Below are positions 17,623 to 26,100 of a stretch of 64,000 bases of DNA, one piece after another. The notes beneath the pieces are model-generated. The model saw only the letters and a program-made list of their open reading frames with translations. It searched no databases and was not told where the DNA came from. This stretch comes from Nocardioides daeguensis (GTDB lineage: Bacteria > Actinomycetota > Actinomycetes > Propionibacteriales > Nocardioidaceae). The translations under genes were made by a program, and so were the position numbers. The stretch covers positions 1 to 64,000 of the forward strand of contig NZ_JAHTKU010000016.1 in NCBI RefSeq assembly GCF_019192965.1, in the 5' to 3' direction. Each line of letters opens with the position of its first letter. Position 1 is the first letter of the stretch.

Positions 17623-18126
17623 TCAGGGCGCCCGGAAGATCACGCTCACGAACACCGTGCCGTGCTCGTCACGCCAGGCGCCCACCGCGGCCTGACGGTA
17701 CGACGGCCGCACGATGACCTCGTGGTGCGTGGGTGACTCCATCCAGGCCCGGACCACGACGGCCGGGTCCCGAAAGCCCCTGCCGCGCGCGATGATCTCG
17801 CCGACCCGGGCACCGCCGCACCGGCCGAAGACCTTGCTCAGGCCCGGGTAGTGCACCATCTCGTCGCGCACCGCCATCCGCCTCGAGCGCGCCTCGGCGA
17901 GCGCGTCGACGCACGCCGACGGCACCAGGCCGCGCAGCCCGCGGCGCTCCCGGCGCCGCTCGAGGGCCTGGAGGACGGCGCTCTCGTAGCTCTCGCCCAT
18001 GGCCCGCAGGCCGCGATCGCCGGCCTCGGCGCGACTCGCGGTGGCGTGCGTGGGCACCGGGCAGGTCGCGAGCAGCGCTGCCGCGACCGCCAACTGCGCC
18101 AGGCCGGCGCGGACCGGTGCACGCAT
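17623..18126 (-). CDS. Secreted CAP (SCP/PR-1-like) domain protein
   Basis: 167 residues with a cleavable signal peptide (AQLAVAAALLATCPVPTHA, to about residue 29). The CAP domain has H in MVHYPG, E in GEIIARG, and WMESPTHHEVIV followed by a VGAWRD strand: the usual H-E-H cavity set. Bacterial CAP proteins are secreted and of unknown or lipid-binding function. Two cysteines (in PSACVDAL and GRCGG) could form a disulfide. It stands alone between two unrelated leftward genes. Confidence 0.87.
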   Translation of the reverse strand: MRAPVRAGLAQLAVAAALLATCPVPTHATASRAEAGDRGLRAMGESYESAVLQALERRRERRGLRGLVPSACVDALAEARSRRMAVRDEMVHYPGLSKVFGRCGGARVGEIIARGRGFRDPAVVVRAWMESPTHHEVIVRPSYRQAAVGAWRDEHGTVFVSVIFRAP

Positions 18127-18290
18127 CCTCGTTACCTCCCCGTCGGGGGCGGTACCCGGGACCTGGCGGTCGATGCGACCGACCCGGCCGGGAACCTCGA
18201 CGCCCGGACCCGAGCTCCGTCACCGTCGAGCGGACGCCCCGCGCGACCGCGGTCACCGCTCGCCGGGCAGGCGGTGTCACGGAGGTGTGC

Positions 18291-18788
18291 TCAGCCGGTC
18301 CGGTCCGCGCGCAGGATGCTGTAGGAGTAGCAGTCGTGGAAGGAGCCCGCGCGCCACTGCGCGCCCCGGACGGCGCCCTCGCGGGTGAAGCCCGCCTTCT
18401 CCAGGGCCCGCTGCTCGGCGAGGTTCTCGACGTCGGTGCAGGCCTCGACCCGGTTGACGGTGGTGTGCCGGAAGAACAGGTCGACGAGCGCGCGCTGGGC
18501 CGCCGTCCCGGCGCCGCGACCGCGAGCCTCCGGGCGCAGCCAGATGCCGATCATCGGGTTGCGCGACTCCGGCATCGGGCCCCACTGCTGCCAGATCCAG
18601 CTGACGCTGCCCAGCAGCAGTCCGGCCGCGTCGCACACGGCCAGGCCGCCGAACTCGCGCAGCTCCGGGGAGTAGGGCTCGGTGCGCGGCGCTCGCGGCC
18701 CGAAGTCGTCGTACGGCGCGTCCCCGCCGCCCAGCAGCGGCAGGTCCTCGGCCACGACCGGTCGCAGCACGACCTCGGTCTCTCTCAT
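18291..18788 (-). CDS. GNAT-family N-acetyltransferase
   Basis: 165 residues with the RimJ/RimL-like GNAT pattern: LRPVVAEDLPLL start, IGIWLRPEARGRGAGTAAQ acetyl-CoA loop, and NRVEACTDVENLAEQRALEKAGFTREG. Substrate unknown. Its ATG overlaps the stop of the upstream MFS gene (ATGA, 18785-18788), so it is coupled to it and is the last gene of the operon starting with the manganese exporter. Confidence 0.9.
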   Translation of the reverse strand: MRETEVVLRPVVAEDLPLLGGGDAPYDDFGPRAPRTEPYSPELREFGGLAVCDAAGLLLGSVSWIWQQWGPMPESRNPMIGIWLRPEARGRGAGTAAQRALVDLFFRHTTVNRVEACTDVENLAEQRALEKAGFTREGAVRGAQWRAGSFHDCYSYSILRADRTG

Positions 18789-20041
18789 CGCCTCGGCTCC
18801 CTCCGGGTCGTGCGCCACAGCAGCACAGCGGCTGCCGCCTGCAGTACGCCGATCACCATGGCGAGCAGTCGCGCGTGGTGGTCGACGAGCGCGCCCGCGA
18901 GGGCGCCTCCGGCGAGTGCGCCGAGGCCCTGGACGGCCGCGAAGACACCGTACGCCGTGGCGCGGCGCCCGGCCGGGACCAGGTCGGCGACGTACGCCTT
19001 GACCGTGGAGTCCTGCACGCCGGTGGCCGCGCCCCACACGACGACGCCGACGAGCACCAGCGTCAGCTGGTCGGTGAAGACACAGAGCGGGACGGCCGCC
19101 ACGAGCACCGGTACGACGAGCAGGACGCGCCCGCCCCAGCGGTCGAACATCCCGCCGGTCGCCAGCGCGGCCAGCGCCTCGACGGCCATCGCGAGCGCGT
19201 AGACGAGCGGCACGACGGCCGCGGCGACCAGGCCGGCCTCGACGAAGCGGTAGGACATCACGCCGAAGGTCATCAGGCCGGCGGTGGTGAGCGCCGCGGA
19301 CAGCGAGAACAGGTGGAACGTGCCCGGCAGGTCGGCGCCGAGCGCCGCCGCACGGACCTCGGCCCAGGCGCTGCGCCCCGTCGGGGCCGGCACCGTGGCC
19401 TCGTCGTCGGGCTCGGCCCGGGTGGCGATCGGCGCCCGGCGACGCAGCTGCGCGAGCAGCAGCATCGCCAGCGCGCCGGGGATCGCGAGCACCGCGAACC
19501 CCGGCCACAGCAGGCCGGTGAGGCCGGCGATCCCGGCGAGCAGCAGCGGGCCGGTGAACGCGCCGACCTGGTCGAGGGCCTTGTGGACCGCGAAGCCCTT
19601 GCCCCGGCCGGTCGAGGTCGCCATCCGCGCGAGCAGCGCGGACTTCGCGGGGCTGCGGACCGCCTTGCCGGTGCGCTCCAGCACGATCAGCGTGGCGGCG
19701 ACCGCGAGCCCGGCGCTGCCGAGGAACGGGGTGACCGCGAGCAGCGGCACGCACACCGCCGTCATCGCGTACCCGACGACGGTCAGCCGCCAGTGCCGCT
19801 GGCTGCGGTCGGCCCACGGCCCGGTCACCAGCCGGAACATCAGCGCGACCGCCTCGCCCGCCCCGGTGACCAGGCCGACCGTCAGTGCGGATGCCCCGAG
19901 GCTGCCGAGGAACGGCCCGGCCATGGCCCGCATGCCCTCGTAGACCATGTCGGCCGCGAGGCTGACCAGCCCGAACGCGAAGACGGTGCGCCAAGGCGTC
20001 CAGACCGGGTGCGCCGGTGCTGCCTGGTCCGAGGGGGTCAC
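18785..20041 (-). CDS. MFS transporter
   Basis: 418 residues and 12 membrane helices, with MVYEGMRAMAGPFLGSLGAS at TM1-2, RSPAKSALLARMA and TGRGKGFAVHKALDQVGAFTGPLL around TM4-5. This pattern is shared by a group of bacterial MFS proteins of unknown substrate. GTG 20041 is 3 bp after the stop of the GDT1 gene, giving tight operon packing. Being downstream of a manganese riboswitch, it may take part in metal or stress export; that is inference. Confidence 0.87.
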   Translation of the reverse strand: MTPSDQAAPAHPVWTPWRTVFAFGLVSLAADMVYEGMRAMAGPFLGSLGASALTVGLVTGAGEAVALMFRLVTGPWADRSQRHWRLTVVGYAMTAVCVPLLAVTPFLGSAGLAVAATLIVLERTGKAVRSPAKSALLARMATSTGRGKGFAVHKALDQVGAFTGPLLLAGIAGLTGLLWPGFAVLAIPGALAMLLLAQLRRRAPIATRAEPDDEATVPAPTGRSAWAEVRAAALGADLPGTFHLFSLSAALTTAGLMTFGVMSYRFVEAGLVAAAVVPLVYALAMAVEALAALATGGMFDRWGGRVLLVVPVLVAAVPLCVFTDQLTLVLVGVVVWGAATGVQDSTVKAYVADLVPAGRRATAYGVFAAVQGLGALAGGALAGALVDHHARLLAMVIGVLQAAAAVLLWRTTRREPRR

Positions 20042-20043
20042 CC

Positions 20044-20622
20044 TCAGATCCAACCAGCCCCGCTCGCGACGAGCAGCAGCCCGAACAGCGCGAAGAGGGC
20101 GGCGGCGCCGTACTTGATGACCTTCTCGGGCAGCTGGCGGCCGAGCACCGCACCGAGACCGATGGCCAGCGCGTCGGCGGCGACCATGCCCACCGTGGAG
20201 CCGAGCCAGGTGCCGAACCAGCCCTCCTGGGTGGCCAGGGTGATGGTCGCGAGCATCGTCTTGTCGCCCAGCTCGGCGAGGAAGAAGAACACGGCGACCA
20301 CCAGGACGGCCCGGCCAGTGGCGCTGGCGGCCTTGCGCTCGTCGTCCTCGGTCAGCTCGTCGCCCCGGAGGGTCCACAGCGCGAAGCCGAGGAACGCCAG
20401 GCCCGCGCAGACCTCGATCGTGCCCTGGTAGCCGGCGAACGCGTCACCGATCACGTAGCCGATGCCGACCGACGCGAGGTGGACGACGGCGGTCGCGGCG
20501 GTGAGGCCGATCAGCACGTCGCGAGCGCGGTAGCGGGTGGCGAAGGTCATCGCCATGAGCTGGCTCTTGTCGCCGAGCTCGGCCACGAAGATCACCGCGG
20601 TGCTCAGCAGGAAGGCGTACAT
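20044..20622 (-). CDS. TMEM165/GDT1-family manganese (cation) exporter
   Basis: 192 residues with six to seven helices and the two family motifs E-x-G-D-K-(T/S): AELGDKSQL at residues 15-23 and AELGDKTML near 115. GDT1/UPF0016 proteins export Mn2+ or exchange Ca2+/Mn2+ for H+. A yybP-ykoY manganese riboswitch lies directly upstream, so Mn2+ is the likely substrate. First gene of an operon with an MFS and a GNAT gene. Confidence 0.92.
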   Translation of the reverse strand: MYAFLLSTAVIFVAELGDKSQLMAMTFATRYRARDVLIGLTAATAVVHLASVGIGYVIGDAFAGYQGTIEVCAGLAFLGFALWTLRGDELTEDDERKAASATGRAVLVVAVFFFLAELGDKTMLATITLATQEGWFGTWLGSTVGMVAADALAIGLGAVLGRQLPEKVIKYGAAALFALFGLLLVASGAGWI

Positions 20623-20665
20623 CAGGGGTTCCTCTCCGGCACCTGGCCGAGGAGCCCGCCGCGAT

Positions 20666-20689
20666 GACGTGCCTTCGACCAGGCACGTC
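20666..20689 (-). terminator. Riboswitch-controlled hairpin (expression platform)
   Basis: On the minus strand GACGTGCCT (20689-20681) pairs perfectly with AGGCACGTC (20674-20666) around the loop GGTCGA. Its loop plus flanking bases (20681-20674) are complementary to TTCGACCA at 20720-20713, at the 3' edge of the aptamer, giving an alternative antiterminator helix. No U-run follows, so it may be a Rho-assisted or weak intrinsic terminator. Confidence 0.6.
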
Positions 20690-20716
20690 CGTCACAAAAC
20701 AGGTCGCACAACTGGT

Positions 20717-20826
20717 CGAAAGTCTCGTCCGCCACCTCACGGTGGCCTGCTGTGCCGGGCCCGCGGACGCTCTTGCGAGCGCGGCGGTCCAGTGTGTCGA
20801 CACAGCCGTTGAGGACTACTCCCCTT
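20717..20826 (-). ncRNA. yybP-ykoY-type manganese riboswitch
   Basis: On the minus strand the transcript begins AAGGGGAGTAG (20826-20816) and closes with GAGACTTT (20726-20719). These are the conserved 5' and 3' consensus segments that form P1 and the paired internal loops of the yybP-ykoY motif. Between them are a GC hairpin (GCGCTCGCAAGAGCGTC region) and the conserved GGCACAGCAGGCC segment. These RNAs bind Mn2+ and raise expression of exporters. It lies between the stop of the phosphoesterase gene (20839) and the GDT1 start (20622), in the right orientation. Confidence 0.85.
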
Positions 20827-20838
20827 CGTGCCGCCAGT

Positions 20839-21876
20839 CTAGGGCTGCGCGGCGGCGCCCGGCGAATCGGCCGGGACCAGGCCGAACGCGTCGAGCAGCG
20901 AGGGGGCGTTCGCGGCCCGGCGCAGCGGTGCGCCGCCGGCCACCTCGGACAGGGCCCGGGACAGCGCGTAGTGGTCGAGCCGGCGCCCGACGACGACGTG
21001 GTCGAGCGAGGGGTGGACCACCACGGTCAGCACCACGTTGTCGTGGTGCTTGTCGTCCTCGTCGGCCGTGATCACCACCGCCAGCCGGCCCGACCTCCAG
21101 TCGGGGCCGGCCAGCACCTTGCCGACCACGTCGCGCATCCACCGGTCGGCCGAGTCGAGACCGCAGTCGTGGGCGTCGTTGCACAGGTCCGGGACCGCCA
21201 TCCCGACCGCGGGCAGGCGGCCGGCGGCGATGTCGGCGTCGAGGCGGGTGAGCGCGACGTCGTACGACGAGCAGGGGGTGCGCTCGTCGGCGAAGTAGGT
21301 CCAGGGGTTGTGCCGAACGGCGTACCTGGCGTGGTCGGCGAGCGCGCACGGGGCCGTCATGCCCTCGGCGTACACGCCGGCGGTGCGGCCCGACGCCACG
21401 GCCTGGCCGAAAACGCTCGCGCCCCGCAGCCGGTGGGCGGCGGGCGTGCGGTCGTCGGCGATCCCGAAGGTGTCGCCGCCGGCGATGGCCAGGTAGTTGG
21501 GCAGCGAGGGGTGGGTCAGCGCGTGGTAGTCGGTCGCGTGGCCGTAGCGGGTCGCGAGGTCGTAGGTCCACGGCATGCCGGTGCGCATCTGGTCGAGGGA
21601 GTGGTTCTCGACGACGAGGACGAGGAGCTTGTCGACCTGGTGGGCCGGCGCGGCCGGCTGCGCGGGGGTGGGGGTCGGGCTGGCGCTGGGGCTGGGCGTC
21701 GGACTGGGGGTCGGGCTCGGCGTGGGGCTGGGCGTGGGGCTGGCCGGGCTGGTCGTGCTGGCGGGACTCGCGGTCGGCGCCGCGTCCTCGCCGGATCCGC
21801 CGCCACACGCCGCGAGCAGCAGCGCGGTGCAGCAGGCGAGGACCGCCCACCCGCAGCGCCGGGTCGCCGTGGCCAT
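20839..21876 (-). CDS. Lipoprotein phosphoesterase (PF04185-like)
   Basis: 345 residues: signal peptide with lipobox LLAAC (Cys near 23), then a 40-residue Ser/Pro/Thr repeat linker (SPTPSPTP pattern), then a catalytic domain of the phosphoesterase/acid phosphatase family (VVENHSLDQM, HPSLPNYLAIAGGDTFG, ITADEDDKHHDNVVLTVVV, with the D/H metal ligands). Likely hydrolyses phosphate esters outside the membrane. The linker is almost perfectly periodic. It ends 13 bp before the riboswitch. Confidence 0.87.
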   Translation of the reverse strand: MATATRRCGWAVLACCTALLLAACGGGSGEDAAPTASPASTTSPASPTPSPTPSPTPSPTPSPSASPTPTPAQPAAPAHQVDKLLVLVVENHSLDQMRTGMPWTYDLATRYGHATDYHALTHPSLPNYLAIAGGDTFGIADDRTPAAHRLRGASVFGQAVASGRTAGVYAEGMTAPCALADHARYAVRHNPWTYFADERTPCSSYDVALTRLDADIAAGRLPAVGMAVPDLCNDAHDCGLDSADRWMRDVVGKVLAGPDWRSGRLAVVITADEDDKHHDNVVLTVVVHPSLDHVVVGRRLDHYALSRALSEVAGGAPLRRAANAPSLLDAFGLVPADSPGAAAQP

Positions 21877-22235
21877 CAGGCCCCGATCGGCGTCAGCGCA
21901 CCGGCCAGCGCCCGCAGGGCCTGGGGCGCGACGCGGTAGTAGGCCCAGCGGCCGCGCTGCTCACGGGTGGCCAGGCCGGCGTCGACGAGGAGCTTCATGT
22001 GGTGCGACACGGTGGGCTGGCGCAGCCCTACCGGCTCGGTCAGGTCGCAGATGCACGCCTCGCCCTCCGGCGCCACCGCGATCAGGGAGAGCAGCTTGAC
22101 CCGGGTCGGGTCCCCGAGCGCCTTGAACATCCGCGCCAGCATCTCCGCGGCGTCGTCGCCGACCAGGCCGGCGGTGACCGGGGAGCAGCAGGCGGCGATG
22201 TCGTCGGGCTGGAGGACGGGCAACGGGGACGGCAT
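21876..22235 (-). CDS. arsR: ArsR-family arsenite-responsive repressor
   Basis: 119 residues. Winged helix with FKALGDPTRVKLL, the metal motif ACICDL (variant of the classical ELCVCDL, Cys-x-Cys) and QPTVSHHMKLLVDAGLA recognition helix. An additional N-terminal CC pair (IAACCSPV) may contribute ligands. It represses until As(III)/Sb(III) binds. ATG 22235 was chosen because upstream in-frame starts lie in the operator. Divergent from the flavoprotein gene, with a palindrome between. Confidence 0.9.
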   Translation of the reverse strand: MPSPLPVLQPDDIAACCSPVTAGLVGDDAAEMLARMFKALGDPTRVKLLSLIAVAPEGEACICDLTEPVGLRQPTVSHHMKLLVDAGLATREQRGRWAYYRVAPQALRALAGALTPIGA

Positions 22236-22251
22236 GGGTCCATGATGCCCC

Positions 22252-22275
22252 ATCCATTGACATCTGTCGATGGAT
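22252..22275. promoter_or_regulatory. ArsR operator
   Basis: A 24-bp near-perfect palindrome, ATCCATTGACAT / CTGTCGATGGAT (one T/C mismatch per arm), between arsR (start 22235) and the ArsO-like gene (start 22334). A related ATCGA-rich segment follows at 22,291-22,318. The type and place fit an ArsR binding site for both genes. Confidence 0.7.
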
Positions 22276-22333
22276 GGGGCAACGTTGTCGCATCGAAGAA
22301 CATCGATGGACGATCGACGCCTCGAGGAGAGAC

Positions 22334-23668
22334 ATGAACAACCTGCCCGTCGTGGTGATCGGCGCCGGCCCCCAGGGCCTCGCCGCCGCAGCCCACCTGC
22401 TGGAGCGCGGCCTGGAGCCGCTCGTGCTGGAGTCCGGCGACGGCCCGGCCGCCGCGGTCGCCGAGTGGGGGCACGTACGTCTGTTTTCGGCCTGGCCCGA
22501 GCTGATCGACGCCGCGGCACGACGGCTGCTGGAACCGTCGGGGTGGAGCGCCCCGAGCGCGGGCTACCCCACCGGCGCCCAGTGGGTCGAGGAGTACCTC
22601 GCCCCGCTCGCGGCCGCACTCGGCGACCGGGTCCGCTACGACGCCCGGGTGAGCGGGGTGTCGCGCAAGGGCCGCGACCGCCTGGTCGACGCCGACCGCG
22701 CCGCCCAGCCGTTCACCGTCCACCTCACCGACGCCGCAGGCAACGAGTCACGCCTCGAGGCGCGCGCGGTCATCGACGCGTCGGGCACCTGGCGGCGACC
22801 GAACCCGGCGGGCGCCGACGGCCTCCCGGCGCTGGGCGAGCGGGCCGCCGCGGACCTGTTGACCTCCCAGGTTCCCGACCGCGCCCGGCCCGAGCGGTAC
22901 GCCGGGCGGCACACCGTGGTCGTCGGCTCCGGCGACTCGGCCTTCAACGCGATCCACGAGCTGACCCAGATCGCCGAGACCCACCCCGGCACCCGGATCA
23001 CCTGGGCGATCCGGCGTGCGGTCGGAGCCGGCACCTTCGGCGGCGGCGCGGCCGACCAGCTGCCCGAGCGGGGCGCGCTCGGCCAGCGAGCCCGCCAGGC
23101 CGTCGACTCCGGCGCGGTCGAGCTGGTCACCGGCTTCCGGACCGCCGAGATCCGCACCGAGGACGGGCAGGCGGTCCTGGTCGGCGAGGACGGCCGCACG
23201 CTCCCGGCCGCCGACACGGTCGTCGTGCTGACCGGTTTCCGCCCGGACCTGTCCTTCCTGTCCGAGATGCGCCTGGACCTCGACCCGACCCTCGAGGCGC
23301 CCCGCCGGGTCGCGGCCGAGATCGACCCGAACATCCACTCCTGCGGCTCGGTGCAGGCCACCGGCGCGGCCGACCTCGCACAGCCCGAGCCGGACCTCTA
23401 CCTGGTCGGCATGAAGTCCTACGGGCGCGCGCCCACCTTCCTCGCGCTGACCGGCTACGAGCAGGTCCGCAGCGTCGTCGCGGCGCTCGCCGGCGACCAC
23501 AAGGCAGCCGCGCGGGTCGAGCTGGTGCTGCCGGACACCGGCGTGTGCGGCGGCGCAGGGGTCTTCGACGCCCCGGAGGCGGCGGGCGGCGGGTGCTGCG
23601 GCACGGCGCCCGCCGAGGCCGCCGCAGGCGAGATCCTGACGATCGGGCGGGCCCCTGCCCACTCCTGA
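22334..23668 (+). CDS. FAD-dependent monooxygenase-like protein of an ars operon (ArsO-like)
   Basis: 444 residues. The N-terminal Rossmann FAD motif GAGPQGLAAAAHLLERGLEP (residues 7-26), a second nucleotide motif GSGDSAFNAIHEL near 200, and the ATGY-like FxxxLTGFRPD of flavin monooxygenases are visible. The last 40 residues are Cys/Gly-rich (VCGGAG, GGCCGTA), unusual for the family and able to bind metalloid. ArsO-like flavoproteins are found in ars operons with unknown or organoarsenical function. GAGGAGAGAC precedes ATG 22334. Confidence 0.78.
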   Translation: MNNLPVVVIGAGPQGLAAAAHLLERGLEPLVLESGDGPAAAVAEWGHVRLFSAWPELIDAAARRLLEPSGWSAPSAGYPTGAQWVEEYLAPLAAALGDRVRYDARVSGVSRKGRDRLVDADRAAQPFTVHLTDAAGNESRLEARAVIDASGTWRRPNPAGADGLPALGERAAADLLTSQVPDRARPERYAGRHTVVVGSGDSAFNAIHELTQIAETHPGTRITWAIRRAVGAGTFGGGAADQLPERGALGQRARQAVDSGAVELVTGFRTAEIRTEDGQAVLVGEDGRTLPAADTVVVLTGFRPDLSFLSEMRLDLDPTLEAPRRVAAEIDPNIHSCGSVQATGAADLAQPEPDLYLVGMKSYGRAPTFLALTGYEQVRSVVAALAGDHKAAARVELVLPDTGVCGGAGVFDAPEAAGGGCCGTAPAEAAAGEILTIGRAPAHS

Positions 23669-23723
23669 GCGGCCGCGCGGGGTCCTGCTCACGCTGTGCG
23701 GGACGGTCACGATCGCCTACGGC

Positions 23724-24887
23724 GTGCTCTACTACGCCTTCACCGTCCTCGCGAGCGGCATCGTCGAGGACACCGGGTGGTCCTCGAGCGCCGTCACCGC
23801 CGCGTTCTCCGCCGGGACGCTGTTCGGCGCCCTGGCCGGCGTCGCGACCGGCCGGGTGCTGCAACGACACGGCCCTCGCGTCGTGATGACCTCCGCGAGC
23901 GTGCTCGCCGCCCTCGCGGTCACGGTGGTCGCGACGGCGCCCTCGCTGCCGGTGTTCACCCTGGGCTGGCTGCTCGCGGGCGCCGCGAGCGCCGGCACCT
24001 TCTACCCGCCGGCGTTCGCGGTGCTCACCCAGTGGTACGGCGCGCGCCGGGTGCGGGCCATCACCACGCTGACGCTGGTGGCGGGCTTCTCCTCGACCGT
24101 GTTCGCGCCCCTGACCGCCGTCCTCGGTGAGGAGCCCGGCTGGCGGGCGACGTACCTGGTCCTGGGCGCGGTGATGCTGGTCGCGACCGCACCGGCGCAC
24201 GCCCTGGCCCTGCGCCTGCCCTGGCACCCGAGCACCGGCGCGGACCGCGGCCACGCCCACGGCCGCTCGGATCGCGGCATCCTGACCAGCCGCACCTTCG
24301 TCCTCGTCACCGTCTCGGGCGCCCTGACCTCGCTGGTCATGTACGCCTCCCTCGTCCACCTCGTCCCCCTGCTCCAGCAACGGGGCACGAGCGTGCAGCT
24401 GGCGGCGTGGGCGCTGGGTCTCAGCGGCGCCGGCCAGGTGGGCGGGCGCCTGCTCTATCCCACGCTGGAACGCCGGATGCCGCCGCACGTCCGGGCGGCC
24501 GCGGTCATCTCGGTGCTCGCCGCCACGGTGCTGGCCCTGGGCATCGTGCGGGGACCGGTGCCGCTGCTGATCTCGATCGCGGTGCTCGCCGGCTCCGCCC
24601 GCGGCCTGTTCACCCTGATCGGCGCCACGGTGCTCACCGAGCACTGGGGCCCCGAGCGCTACGCCGCGCTCAACGGCGTCTACAACGCCCCCGTCGGCGT
24701 CGCCGCCGCCCTCGCCCCCGCCGTCGGGTCGGGCCTCACGGCCCTGACGGGCAGTCCCGCGGGCCTCTTCGTCGCCCTCGGGCTCCTCGGGCTCGTCGGT
24801 GCGGCGCTGGCCGTGGCCAGTGGCGACGGCACGCCGCGGACCCCGCGCGTCGTACCGGTGCCGGCAGGGGCCGAAGAGCACGCCTGA
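23724..24887 (+). CDS. MFS transporter of the arsenic cluster
   Basis: At least 387 residues and 11-12 membrane helices. The GTG at 23724 would cut the first helix; in-frame codons upstream to a stop at 23637 encode PERPRGVLLTLCGTVTIAYG, a natural TM1 start. A CTG at 23655, overlapping the flavoprotein gene, could therefore be the true start. The central loop is His/Asp-rich (GADRGHAHGRSDRG). Probably co-transcribed with the ArsO-like gene and may export an oxidised or organic arsenic product; substrate not proven. Confidence 0.8.
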   Translation: MLYYAFTVLASGIVEDTGWSSSAVTAAFSAGTLFGALAGVATGRVLQRHGPRVVMTSASVLAALAVTVVATAPSLPVFTLGWLLAGAASAGTFYPPAFAVLTQWYGARRVRAITTLTLVAGFSSTVFAPLTAVLGEEPGWRATYLVLGAVMLVATAPAHALALRLPWHPSTGADRGHAHGRSDRGILTSRTFVLVTVSGALTSLVMYASLVHLVPLLQQRGTSVQLAAWALGLSGAGQVGGRLLYPTLERRMPPHVRAAAVISVLAATVLALGIVRGPVPLLISIAVLAGSARGLFTLIGATVLTEHWGPERYAALNGVYNAPVGVAAALAPAVGSGLTALTGSPAGLFVALGLLGLVGAALAVASGDGTPRTPRVVPVPAGAEEHA

Positions 24888-24940
24888 ACCGTGCCGAAGG
24901 GCCCTGGGGCCGCGACGCTGCGACCCCGGAGGATGGGGCT

Positions 24941-25372
24941 GTGCCAGCACCGACCACCTACCAGGTCCGGGCCGTGTCCCGGGCCGGCAGCGACGCGGCC
25001 GTCACCGCGCGCTCCACGTCCGTCCCGATCGACGCCGCCTGGGGGGCGGCGCCGACCGGGTCGCCGGGGCCCGCCGAGCTGTTGGCCTCGGCCTTCGCCG
25101 CCTGCCTGCTGAAGAACCTGGCCCGCTGTCGCGAGCTGATCGGCTTCGACTACGACGACGCCGAGGTCACCGTCACCGCGCGCCGCCAGGACGCGCCGCC
25201 TCGCTTCGTCGAGATCACCTACGCCCTGCGGGTGACGAGCCCGGAGCCCGCCCGTCGGGTGGACCTGGCGCACCAGAACCTGCGCAAGTTCGGCACGGTC
25301 TACAACACGCTGGCCGCCGTGTGCGACGTCCACGGGACGGTCGAGGCCGTGCTCCCCACCGCGCGCACCTGA
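24941..25372 (+). CDS. OsmC/Ohr-family protein
   Basis: 143 residues with the OsmC layout: beta-strand start, PAELLASAFAACLLKNLARCRE helix with a central Cys (about 52), and a second conserved segment NTLAAVCDVHGTVE holding another Cys near 128. OsmC/Ohr proteins reduce organic hydroperoxides with a Cys pair. GTG 24941 has GGAGG eight bases upstream. It lies just after the arsenic MFS gene and before the divergent ArsR-ArsC gene. Confidence 0.82.
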   Translation: MPAPTTYQVRAVSRAGSDAAVTARSTSVPIDAAWGAAPTGSPGPAELLASAFAACLLKNLARCRELIGFDYDDAEVTVTARRQDAPPRFVEITYALRVTSPEPARRVDLAHQNLRKFGTVYNTLAAVCDVHGTVEAVLPTART

Positions 25373-25382
25373 TCGAGCGCCC

Positions 25383-26063
25383 TCAGCAGGCCCGCCCGAG
25401 GAGCGGCACGAGCTGGGCGACCCGGGCGGCGAGCTCGTCGTAGGCGCGGTCGAAGGCGGCTCGGGTGCCCGTGACGACCGGGTCGGCCACCGACCAGTGC
25501 ACCCGCGACACCGACCCGAGCTCCTCGTGGGCGAGGTCGCAGACGGTGACGACGAGGTCGTCACCCGCGGGCCCGACGTCGGCGAGGTGCTGGGGGGCGA
25601 CGTCGGGCAGGTCCAGGGCGTGCCGCCGGGCGGCGGCGCGCGCGCCGGGCGCCACCCGCTCGGCCGGCCGGGTCCCCGCCGACGTGGCCGGGATGGTGCT
25701 GGCCCCTCGCCACAGGGCGGCCGCCAGCTGCGAGCGGGCGGTGTTCGCGGTGCACACGAAGACGACCCGGGCCGGCACCGCGAGCCCGGCCCCGCCCGGC
25801 GCAACCGGCAGCGCGCGCACCAGTCGCCAGTAGCTGCGCCGGCCGTCGCCCTCCGAGCGGTGACGCGCGACCACACCCGCGCCCTGGAGGACCTTGAGGT
25901 GGTGGGCGAGCAGGTTCGACGGGACGTCCAGCCGCTCGGAGAGCTCGGAGGATGCGGCGTCGCCGAGCGTGAGCAGGTCGACCACGCGCAGCCTGGTGGC
26001 ATCGGCGAGCGCGGCATGGACCGCGACCCGGCGCTCCACGTCCCCTGTTTGCTCAGTGTTCAT
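25383..26063 (-). CDS. ArsR-ArsC fusion: repressor joined to arsenate reductase
   Basis: 226 residues. Residues 1-95 are an ArsR winged helix (LADATRLRVVDLLT, VPSNLLAHHLKVLQGAGVV). Residues 100-226 are a low-molecular-weight-phosphatase-type arsenate reductase starting VVFVCTANTARSQLAAALW, with the C-x5-R-S active loop, and an acid D-P pair near VADPVV. Reductase cysteines beyond the first are fewer than in thioredoxin-linked ArsC; one Cys in VVTVCDL and one at the C-terminus (RAC) remain. It divergently faces the aquaporin gene across a palindromic operator. Confidence 0.88.
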   Translation of the reverse strand: MNTEQTGDVERRVAVHAALADATRLRVVDLLTLGDAASSELSERLDVPSNLLAHHLKVLQGAGVVARHRSEGDGRRSYWRLVRALPVAPGGAGLAVPARVVFVCTANTARSQLAAALWRGASTIPATSAGTRPAERVAPGARAAARRHALDLPDVAPQHLADVGPAGDDLVVTVCDLAHEELGSVSRVHWSVADPVVTGTRAAFDRAYDELAARVAQLVPLLGRAC

Positions 26064-26085
26064 TGCCTCAAGTTTGACTGAGCAA
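26049..26085. promoter_or_regulatory. Operator between the ArsR-ArsC and aquaporin genes
   Basis: Perfect 9-bp inverted repeat TTGCTCAGT (26049-26057) / ACTGAGCAA (26077-26085), with an inner palindrome TCAAGTTTGA (26068-26077). It spans the ArsR-ArsC start codon and the upstream region of the aquaporin gene. TCAA-n-TTGA half-sites are usual for ArsR proteins of this class. Confidence 0.7.
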
Positions 26086-26100
26086 AATGCGCCGGTCAAG

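Noticed and set aside
21649..21770. The periodic GGGGCTGGGCGT tract as a CRISPR or VNTR
   Set aside because: It encodes the Ser-Pro-Thr linker of a lipoprotein; there are no spacers.
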